NCBI GenBank assembly: GCA_020425925.1 | Contig: JAGQRB010000522.1 | Location: 1-41,815 of the forward strand | DNA length: 41,815 nt | Origin: Planctomycetota bacterium | GTDB taxonomy: Bacteria; Planctomycetota; UBA1135; UBA2386 | Direction of reading: 5' to 3' | Shown: positions 1 to 8,131 of the stretch, one piece after another | Position numbering within the stretch: the first letter of the stretch is position 1 | Layout: each line of letters opens with the position of its first letter | Notes under the pieces: generated by a model | Seen by the model: only the letters and a program-made list of their open reading frames with translations | What the model was told of the DNA's origin: nothing | Database searches by the model: none | Translations under genes and position numbers: made by a program

Positions 1-474
1 CACGCCACCCGCGCCGCGGTCGCCGAGGGCATCGTCGCCGGCGGTGGCGTCGCGCTGGTGCGCGCCGCCGAGGGGCTCAAGGGCCTCAAGCTCAGCGGTG
101 ACGAGCGCATCGGCGCCGACATCGTGATGCGCGCGCTCGAGGCCCCGATGCGCCAGATCGCGGCGAACGCCGGCGTCGACGGCTCGATCGTGGTGCAGAC
201 GGTGCGCAACAACAAGGATCCGCGCTACGGCTACAACGCCGCGTCCGACACCTACGAGGATCTGATCAAGGCCGGCGTCGTCGACCCGGCGAAGGTCACC
301 TGCGCGGCGCTGCAGAACGCGGCGTCGGTCGCCACGCTGCTGCTCACGACCGAGGCGTTGGTCTCGACCGTGCCGGAGAAGAAGCCGGAAGGCGGCGGCC
401 ACGGCCACGACCACGACATGGGTGGCATGGGCGGTATGGGTGGCATGGGCGGTATGGGCGGCATGGGCTTCTGA
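1..474 (+). CDS. groL: 60 kDa chaperonin GroEL, C-terminal part (5' end outside window)
   Basis: This is the last 157 residues of the Hsp60 chaperonin, which refolds cytosolic proteins in a double-ring ATP-driven chamber with GroES. The visible part opens with the equatorial-domain stretch [16 protein letters not shown] and carries [11 protein letters not shown] and the TTEALV segment typical of GroEL. It ends in a Gly-Gly-Met repeat tail finishing GMGF, the flexible tail that lines the folding cavity. A His/Asp-rich patch (HGHDHD) sits just before the GGM repeats, which is common in groEL tails. The open frame runs to the window edge, so the gene is cut only by the window. A strong hairpin follows 22 bases after the stop codon. 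The assignment is secure. Confidence 0.97.
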   Translation, partial: HATRAAVAEGIVAGGGVALVRAAEGLKGLKLSGDERIGADIVMRALEAPMRQIAANAGVDGSIVVQTVRNNKDPRYGYNAASDTYEDLIKAGVVDPAKVTCAALQNAASVATLLLTTEALVSTVPEKKPEGGGHGHDHDMGGMGGMGGMGGMGGMGF

Positions 475-496
475 GCCGACCGCCAGCCCCGCTATC

Positions 497-540
497 GAGA
501 ACGGCCGGGTCGCGCAGCGTGCGCGGCCCGGCCGTTTCTC
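497..540 (+). terminator. Hairpin terminator after groEL
   Basis: The left arm 497-515 and right arm 521-540 pair over about 19 positions with one single-base bulge and one G-T wobble, around a 5-base loop. A short T-containing stretch (TTTCTCGTT) overlaps the end of the right arm. It lies directly downstream of the groEL stop codon and upstream of the converging vapC remnant, so it probably ends transcription from the groEL side. Confidence 0.75.
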
Positions 541-643
541 GTTCCAGGGTCGCTCACCGCGGCAGGATCTGCCAACCGTGGTCGATCGGCGATCGCACTG
601 CCCGCAGCGGACGAACGCCGTCGAGCACGGACCTGCCGAGCGT

Positions 644-1038
644 TCAGCTCACCACATCGATCGGCACGCGGGCCGTCGCTGCCCGGGCGATGCGGGTGTC
701 ACACGTGAGCAGCGGAACACCGAGCGCCTCGGCGAGCGCGACGTAGAGTGCATCGTAGGCCGTCAGGTTGTCCCGGAGTTCGAACCACGATCGAGCAGGG
801 CGGCGTGCCCGTGCCGCTTGCACGGGAACACTCCGAGATCCTCTACGGCAGCCGAAGCTCTCGCTGCGGTGATCGCACGGCTTCGAGCCAGGCGACGAAG
901 CACCTGCAGAACCTCGATATCCACGAGACGCGGAACATGGCGTGACGCAGGTCCTTCGAAAACGCGACTCTCTATGCGTTCGCCTGTTTCAGTACCCAGC
1001 AACAACTCGACCATCGCTGAGGCATCGATCACGATCAT
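644..1038 (-). pseudogene. vapC: VapC-type PIN-domain toxin, frameshifted
   Basis: PIN-domain ribonuclease toxin that in intact form cleaves RNA using four acidic residues around Mg2+. It starts at an ATG overlapping the vapB stop as ATGA. The first frame begins MIVIDASAMVELLLG (Asp5 of the PIN core), carries VDIEV with the second acidic residue, and then reads into a stop at 763-765 after LLDRG. The missing end is present in the next frame: from about 782 downward it reads DNLTAYDALYVALAEALG and TCDTRIARAA, with the third and fourth acidic positions, ending at TGA 644-646. The total length, 395 bases, is one short of 132 codons, so a single base is missing near 785-786. This is either a genuine inactivating deletion or a consensus error. 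Family and frameshift are clear; whether the toxin is dead in the cell is not. Confidence 0.85.
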
Positions 1039-1265
1039 GCGGAATCGCGCTCGCGGCGTAGGATCTCGGCGGCGGATTCCGCGAGCTTCACCCGCTTGCG
1101 CGAACGGAGCCTGGCGCGCATCTCGTCGTCGGTCGGCAACGACGCCAGACGCGTGACCTCGATCAGGAGGTAGTCGGAGAGCGATTGACCGGCTTCGGCC
1201 GCTCGACTCTTGAGTCGCCTGTGGATCGACTCCGGCACGTTGCGGATCTGGATCATCTTCGCCAT
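1035..1265 (-). CDS. vapB: VapB/FitA-type ribbon-helix-helix antitoxin
   Basis: Antitoxin partner of the PIN toxin; it should bind and inhibit the toxin and repress its own operon. The 76-residue product begins MAKMIQIRNVPESIHRRLK, the N-terminal beta strand and first helix of a FitA-like RHH domain, followed by AAEAGQSLSDYLLIEV. The C-terminal half is charged (RLRSRKRVK, EILRRERDSA), the usual toxin-wrapping region. I chose the ATG at 1265 because the upstream in-frame sequence is arginine-rich and non-family-like, and because this start lies just inside the palindromic region at 1273-1301. The stop overlaps the vapC start by four bases, so translation is coupled. If the toxin is really dead, this would be an orphan antitoxin. 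Confidence 0.88.
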   Translation of the reverse strand: MAKMIQIRNVPESIHRRLKSRAAEAGQSLSDYLLIEVTRLASLPTDDEMRARLRSRKRVKLAESAAEILRRERDSA

Positions 1266-1272
1266 GCGCGTA

Positions 1273-1301
1273 ACATGTGCGCAGGCTTGTTGACATGTCA
1301 A
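1273..1301. promoter_or_regulatory. Palindromic operator/promoter candidate between vapB and the YkgJ gene
   Basis: A perfect 12-base palindrome TTGACATGTCAA lies at 1290-1301, and a second ACATGT core lies at 1273-1278. The two ACATGT cores are 20 bases apart, about two helical turns, the spacing expected for two RHH dimers on one DNA face. TTGACA in the palindrome matches a -35 box on either strand. The YkgJ-family start codon (1295-1297) lies inside the palindrome. The symmetry is seen directly; the operator role is inferred from the RHH antitoxin gene next to it. Confidence 0.55.
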
Positions 1302-1576
1302 TCGACCCGGCCCCCGCGACCTGCCGCCCGCACTGCGGCGCCTGCTGCATCGCACCGTCGATCGCGACGCCGTTCTTCGGCATGCCGCACGGCAAACGCG
1401 CGGGTGAACGCTGCGTGCACCTGACCGCCGACGAGGCCTGCGCGCTGTTCGATCGACCCGAGCGGCCGCAGTTCTGCCGCAACCTGCAGCCGTCGCCGGC
1501 GATGTGCGGCGACGACCGCGGCCAGGCGCTCGCGATCCTGGCGCGCTGGGAAGCGGAGACGCGGCCGGAACGCTAG
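1295..1576 (+). CDS. YkgJ/UPF0153 family cysteine-cluster protein
   Basis: Small 93-residue protein of the YkgJ (UPF0153, putative zinc- or iron-chelating) family. It shows the conserved N-terminal cluster CRPHCGACCIAP, then GERCVHL and further Cys residues in FCRNLQPSPAMCGDD, matching the family order C-x3-C-x2-CC ... C ... C ... C. No signal peptide or membrane segment is seen, so it is cytosolic. The biochemical function of the family is not established; metal binding is inferred from the cysteines. I chose the ATG at 1295 with GCAGG about nine bases upstream; an earlier in-frame start at 1277 would add only six residues. It is divergent from vapB with 29 bases between start codons and shares the palindromic region, so the two may be co-regulated. 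Confidence 0.85.
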   Translation: MSIDPAPATCRPHCGACCIAPSIATPFFGMPHGKRAGERCVHLTADEACALFDRPERPQFCRNLQPSPAMCGDDRGQALAILARWEAETRPER

Positions 1577-1655
1577 CCCGCTTCTCTCACCACGCCACGC
1601 ACGCCGCACGCCCGAATCCCGCCTGCACTACGTCAGACCGTCGCCTTCGGCTCCG

Positions 1656-1706
1656 GCCCGCTGTCGCGGGCTCCGTCAGCGTGCTCGGCGGGGCCACTGC
1701 CCCGCC
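1656..1706. terminator. Two tandem hairpins between convergent genes
   Basis: GCCCGC (1656-1661) pairs with GCGGGC (1666-1671) around a 4-base loop, and GGCGGGG (1687-1693) pairs with CCCCGCC (1700-1706) around a 6-base loop. Both stems are perfect. They lie in the roughly 200-base non-coding gap between the YkgJ-family gene and the convergent FG-GAP gene. No T-tract follows, so this may be a bidirectional terminator or a copy of a small dispersed REP-like element. I see nothing else in 1577-1783. Confidence 0.4.
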
Positions 1707-1783
1707 TCCGCGCGCTTCCGTCGTCTTCCTTGCCCAGACGCGATTCTGACGCACCGCGCACGCGCCCTGGTGAGCGAAGCGGG

Positions 1784-4375
1784 CTAACGCGGCAGGATCG
1801 TCAGGAACTCGAGCCCGGACAGCACGACCTGGTTGGCAGGCGTGATCCACGCCGCCTGGATCGGGAAGCGGAACCACGACAGACCCGGCGGCAACGAAAG
1901 CGTCCAGGTCACCTCGCGACCCGGCGGCGCGCCGAGGAAGAACGTGCCCATCGTCGCCGGATCGAGCCGCAGCAGGCCCCAAGGCGTCAGGGTGTCGAGC
2001 GGCAGGCCGAAGGAGAGGAACGACAGCGATCCGACCGCGGGCGCGCGCAGCAGCACCTGACCGCTGCGGCCGCTCTGCAGCGGTCCGAGCGGCTGCAGGT
2101 CGACCGTCTCGTTGACCAGCACGGCGGGATCGAGGCCGGCGCGCAGCACGAGCAGATCGACGTCGCGGTCGCGTTCGACGTCGGCGGTCAGCAGGCCGCG
2201 CGTGATCGGCGTGCCGCGGTACGACAGCAGGCTCGGCGTGCCGTAGCCGACCGAGTTCCACGCCAGCGCGACATCCGGCCCGTCGGCGCGCGCGAGCACG
2301 ACGTGCGGCACGTTGCCGACGCGCACCACCGCGACGTCGACCGCCTCGAAGCCGACGTTCGCGAGCTGACCGAGCGCGGCGAACCCGAACGCCGAGGCCT
2401 GCTGGTTCCAGCGCAGCACCGACACGCCGACCTGACCGACGGTGCGCAGCACGACGTCGAGGTCGCCGTCGTCGTCGAGATCGCCGACCGTGCCGCGGTC
2501 GCCGACCGCGCTCAGCGGCACCGCGAACGGCACCGCGACGTAGCCGGTCGCGGTCGCGGCGAACAGGCGCGGCGGCGCGTTCGCGCTCTGCAGCGCCAGC
2601 ACGTCCGGCGGCGAGTCGCCGGTGAAGTCGGCGACCAGCAGCTGCGAGAGATTGAACAGGCCGAGGCCGGTCGGGAACCGCGACGGGTCGCGCACGAAGG
2701 CGCCGCCGATGTTCTCGTGGAACTCGAGCTCGCCCGCGAACGTGCCGAGCACCAGGTGATCGCGGCCCGAAGCGTCCGGCAGCGGGGCGACCGCGGCGAT
2801 CACACCGGTCGCCGGCCCCGCGAACACCACCGCCGTGGCATCGATCCACGCCGCGCCCGTGTTGCGCAGCACGGCGATCTGGTCGGAGACGCCCGAGCCG
2901 TCGCCGAACGCGAGCAGGTCGAAGCGGCCGGATGCCGTCAGCGCGAGCGGCGCGAGCTCGTGCCAGATCGTCGTCTGCGCGAGCAGCGGCAGCGGCACGC
3001 CGGCGGCGCTGCCGAGCTCGGCGAAGTATCCCGAGCCATCGTTGTCGAGCGCCTGCCACGCGCCGCTCGGGTAGAGCCCGACGAAGTCGAGGTTGCCGTC
3101 GTGGTCGCGGTCGACGAGCGCGCCGGCGTAGTCGGCACCGCGGCGCGACGGCGGGAACGCGAGTCGTTCGCTGTCGTGGAACTCGGCGCCCGGACCGTGG
3201 ATCAGGAGGCTGTCGGGTCCGTCGCCGCCGGTGGCGAGGTCGACGTCGCCGTCGCCGTCGTGATCCGCCGCCACCAGCCAGCTGCGGCCCGGGTACGCGG
3301 TCAGCAGCGGCACCGTCTCGGTGACGTTGGCCGTGCTCGTCGGCTGCCCGAGCAGCTGCCCGCCGGCACCGCGCAACGCGAAGCCGACCCGGCCGGTGGC
3401 CTCGAGGAACACCACGTCGTCGAAGCCGTCGCGGTCGACGTCGACCGCCGCCATCGCGAGCGCGCCGCGCAACCGCAGGTTCTGCGCCACCGACGGCGAG
3501 TTGAACGAGCCGGCGACGTTGCCGAGCACGGTCGGCGAAGCCAGCGCGTTGCCGGCGGCGCCGAACACGAGCTCCGGCAGCGCCGAGCCGACGAGCTGGA
3601 CCGCGAGGATGCTGCCGGTCGAGATGCCGCTCGAACCGAACGCACCGACCTGCACCGCGAAGCTGCCGCCCTGGTTGCGCAGCAGGGTCGGCGGCAGCGG
3701 ATTGACCGACGCGATGACGATGTCGAGATCGCCGTCGCCGTCGGTGTCGGCGATCGCGATGCGCGGCCGCGGGTAGGCGGCGGCCGCCGGCACGTTGGTC
3801 GCGGAGACGTTCGTGAACGTGCCGCCCGCGCTGCCGCGCAGGTACTGCGGCGGCGTCGATTCGAGCAGCACGAGCAGATCGTCGATGCCGTCGCCATCGA
3901 GCTCGACGGCGTCGATCGAGATCCCCGCGGCGAGCGGCAGCGCCGGCACCGGCCGCGGCAGCACGCGCTGCAGCGCCGTGCCACCGACGTTCGCGAGCAC
4001 GTCGACGTCACCGTTGCTCCAGACCACGGCGACGTCGGGCAGCGTGTCGCCCGACGCATCGAGCCGGCCGATCGCGAGGTCGCGCAGCTCGAGCGCCGTC
4101 GTGACGTTGATGACGAGCGACCAGGCGCGGCCGAAGCGGCCGGTCGCGGCGTCCTGCAGCAGGAGCTCGATCGCCTGCGGCCGGAGCCGCACGAGGTCGT
4201 CGAAGCCATCGCCGTTCATGTCGGCGAACTTCGCGGCGACGAGCGTGCCGGCGGGCTCCGGCAGCCAACCCACCTCGTGACCGAGGCCGACCTGGGCCGC
4301 CAGCCGGGCGGCCAGCGGGGCAGCGAGCACGGCCGCCAACGGCAGCCAGCGGAGGAAGTGGACGGGCGGATTCAC
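1784..4375 (-). CDS. Secreted FG-GAP/VCBS repeat protein with shared C-terminal module
   Basis: An 863-residue exported protein with a GTG start. Residues 1-28 form a signal peptide (hydrophobic LPLAAVLAAPLAARLAAQ). The body is FG-GAP/VCBS repeats, which form beta-propellers with Ca2+-binding DxDxDG loops: DMNGDGFDD near 52-60, then ELDGDGIDDLLV, DTDGDGDLDIVIA, DVDRDGFDDVVFL, DHDGDGDVDLA, DRDHDGNLDFVGL and DLDDDGDLDVVL. Such proteins are usually extracellular and adhesive or structural; no enzyme motif is seen. The last 110 residues are a separate beta-rich region that resembles the ends of five other secreted proteins in this window, though this copy is the most divergent (it lacks the GxGC start). 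It has no close operon partner: 111 bases separate its start from the phosphodiesterase gene upstream. The exact function is unknown. Confidence 0.88.
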   Translation of the reverse strand: MNPPVHFLRWLPLAAVLAAPLAARLAAQVGLGHEVGWLPEPAGTLVAAKFADMNGDGFDDLVRLRPQAIELLLQDAATGRFGRAWSLVINVTTALELRDLAIGRLDASGDTLPDVAVVWSNGDVDVLANVGGTALQRVLPRPVPALPLAAGISIDAVELDGDGIDDLLVLLESTPPQYLRGSAGGTFTNVSATNVPAAAAYPRPRIAIADTDGDGDLDIVIASVNPLPPTLLRNQGGSFAVQVGAFGSSGISTGSILAVQLVGSALPELVFGAAGNALASPTVLGNVAGSFNSPSVAQNLRLRGALAMAAVDVDRDGFDDVVFLEATGRVGFALRGAGGQLLGQPTSTANVTETVPLLTAYPGRSWLVAADHDGDGDVDLATGGDGPDSLLIHGPGAEFHDSERLAFPPSRRGADYAGALVDRDHDGNLDFVGLYPSGAWQALDNDGSGYFAELGSAAGVPLPLLAQTTIWHELAPLALTASGRFDLLAFGDGSGVSDQIAVLRNTGAAWIDATAVVFAGPATGVIAAVAPLPDASGRDHLVLGTFAGELEFHENIGGAFVRDPSRFPTGLGLFNLSQLLVADFTGDSPPDVLALQSANAPPRLFAATATGYVAVPFAVPLSAVGDRGTVGDLDDDGDLDVVLRTVGQVGVSVLRWNQQASAFGFAALGQLANVGFEAVDVAVVRVGNVPHVVLARADGPDVALAWNSVGYGTPSLLSYRGTPITRGLLTADVERDRDVDLLVLRAGLDPAVLVNETVDLQPLGPLQSGRSGQVLLRAPAVGSLSFLSFGLPLDTLTPWGLLRLDPATMGTFFLGAPPGREVTWTLSLPPGLSWFRFPIQAAWITPANQVVLSGLEFLTILPR
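1787..2116 (-). other. Shared C-terminal module, copy A (FG-GAP protein)
   Basis: The last 110 residues of the FG-GAP protein carry LPLDTLTPWGLLRLDPATMG, WTLSLPPGLSWFRFPIQAAW and ITPANQVVLSGLEF. The order of a PLDL-like strand, a P-G-L step, an aromatic QA and a final N-x-x-LS matches the other copies, but the GxGC start is lost. It is the most divergent copy. Confidence 0.5.
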
Positions 4376-4486
4376 GGCGATCGAGAGCGTCGCATCCAGG
4401 ATAGCGCCCGGCGCGATTGCGGTGATTGTCGCGGCCCTCCCAGACGCCGGCCCGGATCGCGGCTTCCGGTTCGCCGCCGCGGTGCG

Positions 4487-5851
4487 TCAGGGCGCCAGCA
4501 GCCGGAGGCAGAGGTCGCGGACCTCGGTAGCCGCGATGCGATCGCGGGCGTGGTCCCGGGCGCTGCAGAGCAGCACCGGGCCGAGCTCGGGGTCGTCGTA
4601 GAGCCGGCCGTGGCTGCCCTTGACCTGCGACGGGTCGGTCGGGATCACGTTCATCAGGTAGCGGAAGCCGAGCACCTTCCTGGCCAGGGTCTTGGCGACG
4701 CGCAGGGTCGGGAAGCGGATCGCGGGGTCGACGAACAGTTCCGCCGGGTCGTAACCCGGCTTGCGGTGGATGTCGACCGTCGTCGCGAAGTCGGGACGGC
4801 GGGCCTCGTCGAGCCAGTAGTGGTAGGCGAACCAGTGGCCCGGAGCGGCGATCGCGACCAGCTCACCACTGCGCTCGTGGTCGATGCCGAGCTCCTTCTG
4901 CTGCGCGCGGTCGAGCACGCGCTCGACGCCCGGCAACGCCGCGATCAGCTCGCGCACCGACGCGAGGTCGGCCGGTCGCGCGACGTAGACGTGGGCGCAC
5001 TGGTGATCGACGACCGCGAACGCGCGGCTGGCGCCGGCATCGAGCAGCTCGCCGTGGCCGGTCGCCTGCACGCGCAGCAGACCGCGCTCGTGCAACAGCC
5101 GGTTCGGGAAGATCGGGCGGTCGGCGTGTTCGATGCCGTACTCGGAGAGCACGATCACGTGCGCGTTGCGTTCGCGCGCGGCGGCGATCAGCGGCGGCAT
5201 CTCGGCGTCGAGGTCGCGCACCGCCTGCACGCTGCGCGCATCGTCGGGGCCGAAGCGTTGGTGGTCGTAGTCGAGGTGCGGCAGGTAGACCAGGCAGAGG
5301 TCGGGATCGTGGCGGCGGATCACCTCGAGCGCCGAGCGCGCGATCCAGCGCGTGCTCGCGATGCCGGCGCGCGGGCCCCAGAAGTCGAACAGCGGGAAGG
5401 GACCGAGGTCACGCTGCAGCTCGGCCTGCAGATCGGGCGGGTCGCTGTAGAGCCCGGGCTTCTTCAGACCGTCGGCGTGGTACTCGGGACGCGGCGTGAC
5501 GCTGTAGTCGACGCCGGGCGCATACATGTTCCACCACCAGAACAGCTTCGCGGTGCGCGTTCCGAAGCGGGTCGCCGCCGTCTCGTAGAGCTTCTCGCCG
5601 GCGACGAGGTGGTTGCTCTGGCGCCAGAACATCACCTGCGCGAGATCGCGGAAGTACCAACCGTTGCCGACGATGCCGTGGCCCGACGGCGGCAGCCCGG
5701 TGAGCAGCGTAGCCTGCACGCTGCAGGTCACCGCCGGGAACACGGTCGTGAGCGGCGCCGCGAACCCGTGCTCACCGAGCCCGCGCAGCACCGGCGCGTG
5801 GGCGAGATCCTTGGGTCGCAGTCCGACCGCGATGACGACGAGGAGCTTCAC
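4487..5851 (-). CDS. Alkaline-phosphatase-superfamily phosphodiesterase (nucleotide pyrophosphatase-like, EboF-type?)
   Basis: A 454-residue protein of the type I phosphodiesterase/nucleotide pyrophosphatase group, with a GTG start and no signal peptide. The nucleophile region reads FPAVTCSVQATLLTGLPPSG, where the Thr is the expected nucleophile, followed by HGIVGNGWYFRD. A metal-ligand segment is YLPHLDYDHQRFGP (Asp and His), and a late His lies in DHQCAHVYV. Two usual metal-site motifs are changed: the first strand ends AVGLRP where Asp-Gly is typical, and SEYG replaces SDHG. From memory, a subfamily with KLFWWWNMY and SVTPRPEY motifs includes the phosphodiesterase of the ebo clusters, but no ebo neighbours are present here. 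The substrate is unknown. It is followed after 111 bases by the FG-GAP gene on the same strand. Confidence 0.82.
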   Translation of the reverse strand: MKLLVVIAVGLRPKDLAHAPVLRGLGEHGFAAPLTTVFPAVTCSVQATLLTGLPPSGHGIVGNGWYFRDLAQVMFWRQSNHLVAGEKLYETAATRFGTRTAKLFWWWNMYAPGVDYSVTPRPEYHADGLKKPGLYSDPPDLQAELQRDLGPFPLFDFWGPRAGIASTRWIARSALEVIRRHDPDLCLVYLPHLDYDHQRFGPDDARSVQAVRDLDAEMPPLIAAARERNAHVIVLSEYGIEHADRPIFPNRLLHERGLLRVQATGHGELLDAGASRAFAVVDHQCAHVYVARPADLASVRELIAALPGVERVLDRAQQKELGIDHERSGELVAIAAPGHWFAYHYWLDEARRPDFATTVDIHRKPGYDPAELFVDPAIRFPTLRVAKTLARKVLGFRYLMNVIPTDPSQVKGSHGRLYDDPELGPVLLCSARDHARDRIAATEVRDLCLRLLAP

Positions 5852-5918
5852 AGGCCGTGAACGCTATCCGCTTGCGAACCGTACCCGGTACAAACCACCG
5901 GCGAGTCTCGGCGAGTTC

Positions 5919-8039
5919 TCAGGTCTCGGTGACGGTGAGGGTGGCGTCGAGCGCGAGGTCGGTGACGGTCTGGGTGCGACCGGTGGTCGGCCAGAGGATC
6001 TCGACGCGGTCGATGCGGTCGGGGCGGCCGAGGCCGATCGTCTGGCGCAGCGGGCTGGCGCCGAAGCTGCCGCCGCTGTTGACCCAGCGGTAGATCGAAC
6101 GTTCGCGGCCGTCCTGCTCGACGACGACGCGGATGCGAGCACCGATCGCGCTGCGGTTGGACGCCGTACCGATCAGGTGCAGCGTCAGCCAGCGGTTGCC
6201 GTGGCCCGGGTTCTCGAACAGAGCGTTGCCGAACGCGTCGCCCGGATAGGCCCCGCCCATCTCGGCGAAGATGTCGAGATCGCCGTCGTCGTCGATGTCG
6301 GCGAACGCGATGCCGTGGCCCTTCTGCAGGTGACCGAGACCGGTTGCCATCGTCACGTCCTCGAAGCGCGCGCCGCCGACGTTGCGATACGCCAGGTTCG
6401 GCATCAGGCTCTCGTACTCGGGATCGCCGGTGCCGAGATAGAGATCGAGCCAGCCGTCGTTGTCGAGGTCGCCGAAGTTCGCGCCCATCGGCAGGCTCGG
6501 ATAGGTCAGGCCGAACTCGACGCCGGCCTCGCGGAAGCGGCCGGCGCCGTCGTTGAGGTAGAGCCGCGGTCGCCCGCTACCGGCGAGCTCGACGCCGATC
6601 AGGTGCGCGACGATGTGGCCGATGCTGGTGCCGTAGTTGGCGGCGAACAGATCGAGGTCGCCGTCGTTGTCGACGTCGAAGAAGAACGCCGGGAAACCCT
6701 GCTGCGGGTCGACCACGCCGCGCTCGCCGGCGACGTCGACGAACGTGCCGTCGCCGCGATTCAGATAGAGCCGGTTGTCGCCGTCGGCATTGCTGACGTA
6801 GAGGTCGGGATCGCGGTCGCCGTCGACGTCACCCCAGCTCACGGCCTTGCAGTAGCGGTCGTTCGTGACACCGGCGGCGCTCGCGACGTCGGTGAACGTG
6901 CCGTCGCCGTTGTTGCGGAACAGCTGTGACCGACTCGGCGCACGCGCGGAGTGCTCGTTGCCGACGTAGAGGTCGAGATCGCCGTCGTTGTCGTAGTCGG
7001 CCCAGCCCGCCGCCTGCGTCGGACAGCGCGGGGCATCGAGCCCGGCGAGGAACGTCACGTCGGTGAAGGTGCCATCGCCGTTGTTGCGCACCAGGGAGTT
7101 CGGGTGGCGCCCGTTCTCGTACCACCATGCGCCGCGCAAGACGACGAAGTCGAGATCGCCGTCGTTGTCGTAGTCGGCCTGCAGCAGGTTGAGTCCGCCG
7201 GTCAGGCCCTCGAGCCCGGCCGCGGCCGCCCGTTCCTCGAAACGCCCCGCACCATCGTTGCGGTAGAGCCGCAGCGGCGCCTCGGGTCGCCAGTCCGAGA
7301 CCACGAGATCGAGCCGGGAGTCGCCGTCGAAGTCGTCGACGATCACGCCACCGGCATTGCTGAACGCATCGAGGCCGAGGCGCTGCGCGACGTTCGCGAA
7401 CCGCGGCCCGGTGCCGGTCGCGAACAGCGCCGGTTCGAGTCGGTGCTCCGCGGGCACGCCGTCCGGGTAGCTGCCGAGCGTCATGTGGGCGAGGTTCAGC
7501 AGCCACCGCGCCGACAGGTGCCAGCGGTCGTCGGGCGCGGTATTGGCGAGCACCACCAGCAGGTAGCGGATCGCGTTCTCCGAGCCCTCGCGGTCGCTGT
7601 GCTGCGCCGGCTCGGCGAGCGGCAGGATGCAGCTCTCGGCGCCCGGACGCCGGCAGCAGTTCGCGGTCTCGCCGAGCCGCAGGTAGCCGACTCCCAGATA
7701 AAAGTTCGCCGCGAGATTCGCGACGAAGTCGCCCGCGATCCGGCCCTCGCGCAGACCGTCACAGAGCTCGGTCAGGATCTCGAGACCGCGCCGCTCGTTG
7801 CCGAGCCGGAGCTCGGCGATGCCGGTGTCGAGCCGCAGCCGCCACGGCGCAGCGGCACCGCCGGCGGCGAGCTCGGCGCGCAGCGCGGCGGCCTTCGCGG
7901 TGCCGAAGTAGGGGTTGTCCCGTGCGCTCGCGACGCCGACGGCGGCGAGCTCCTCGACCATCCGCGCGTGGCTCAGAGCGGCGGGGTCCTGCCGAGTGCA
8001 GGCAACGGCGATGAGAACGCTCGCGACGACCGGTCGCAT
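5919..8039 (-). CDS. CRTAC-like lipoprotein: FG-GAP repeats plus ASPIC/UnbV domain
   Basis: A 706-residue exported protein. I chose the ATG at 8039 because it begins MRPVVASVLIAVACTRQ, a short lipoprotein-type signal with Cys14; the open frame upstream is not signal-like. Residues about 20-210 are helical and TPR-like (LRLGNERRGLEILTELCDGL) with cysteine pairs (NCCRRPGAESC). They are followed by at least seven FG-GAP/VCBS units such as DDFDGDSRLDLVV, DYDNDGDLDFVVL, DVDNDGDLDLFAAN and DLDNDGWLDLYLG. The C-terminus is an ASPIC/UnbV domain (NRSAIGARIRVVV, WVNSGGSFGASPLRQTIGLG, VEILWPTTGR). This architecture is common in planctomycetes and acidobacteria as surface-exposed proteins of unknown role. 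It does not carry the C-terminal module found on the other secreted proteins here. Confidence 0.9.
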   Translation of the reverse strand: MRPVVASVLIAVACTRQDPAALSHARMVEELAAVGVASARDNPYFGTAKAAALRAELAAGGAAAPWRLRLDTGIAELRLGNERRGLEILTELCDGLREGRIAGDFVANLAANFYLGVGYLRLGETANCCRRPGAESCILPLAEPAQHSDREGSENAIRYLLVVLANTAPDDRWHLSARWLLNLAHMTLGSYPDGVPAEHRLEPALFATGTGPRFANVAQRLGLDAFSNAGGVIVDDFDGDSRLDLVVSDWRPEAPLRLYRNDGAGRFEERAAAAGLEGLTGGLNLLQADYDNDGDLDFVVLRGAWWYENGRHPNSLVRNNGDGTFTDVTFLAGLDAPRCPTQAAGWADYDNDGDLDLYVGNEHSARAPSRSQLFRNNGDGTFTDVASAAGVTNDRYCKAVSWGDVDGDRDPDLYVSNADGDNRLYLNRGDGTFVDVAGERGVVDPQQGFPAFFFDVDNDGDLDLFAANYGTSIGHIVAHLIGVELAGSGRPRLYLNDGAGRFREAGVEFGLTYPSLPMGANFGDLDNDGWLDLYLGTGDPEYESLMPNLAYRNVGGARFEDVTMATGLGHLQKGHGIAFADIDDDGDLDIFAEMGGAYPGDAFGNALFENPGHGNRWLTLHLIGTASNRSAIGARIRVVVEQDGRERSIYRWVNSGGSFGASPLRQTIGLGRPDRIDRVEILWPTTGRTQTVTDLALDATLTVTET

Positions 8040-8131
8040 CCGGGCATCATGCCAGCCCGCGACCGCCGCGCCGAGATTCAGGCTTCCAACTCGCGACCGT
8101 CGGCCGATAAACATAGCCACCGGAAAACCGC

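Noticed and set aside
52..474. Gly-Gly-Met tail of groEL as a novel repeat
   Set aside because: The GGM tail is the standard GroEL C-terminus.
1730..5860. Very long plus-strand open frame (about 1370 codons) opposite the FG-GAP and phosphodiesterase genes
   Set aside because: It is Arg/Glu/Ala/His-rich with no domain, spans two convincing minus-strand genes and their gap, and is the normal by-product of high-GC third positions and Asp/Gly repeat codons.
5613..6929. Plus-strand frame rich in Val/Ala/Asp repeats, opposite the ASPIC/UnbV gene
   Set aside because: Repeats of VAVVVDVG-type residues are the antisense of FG-GAP DxDxDG codons and not a real repeat protein.
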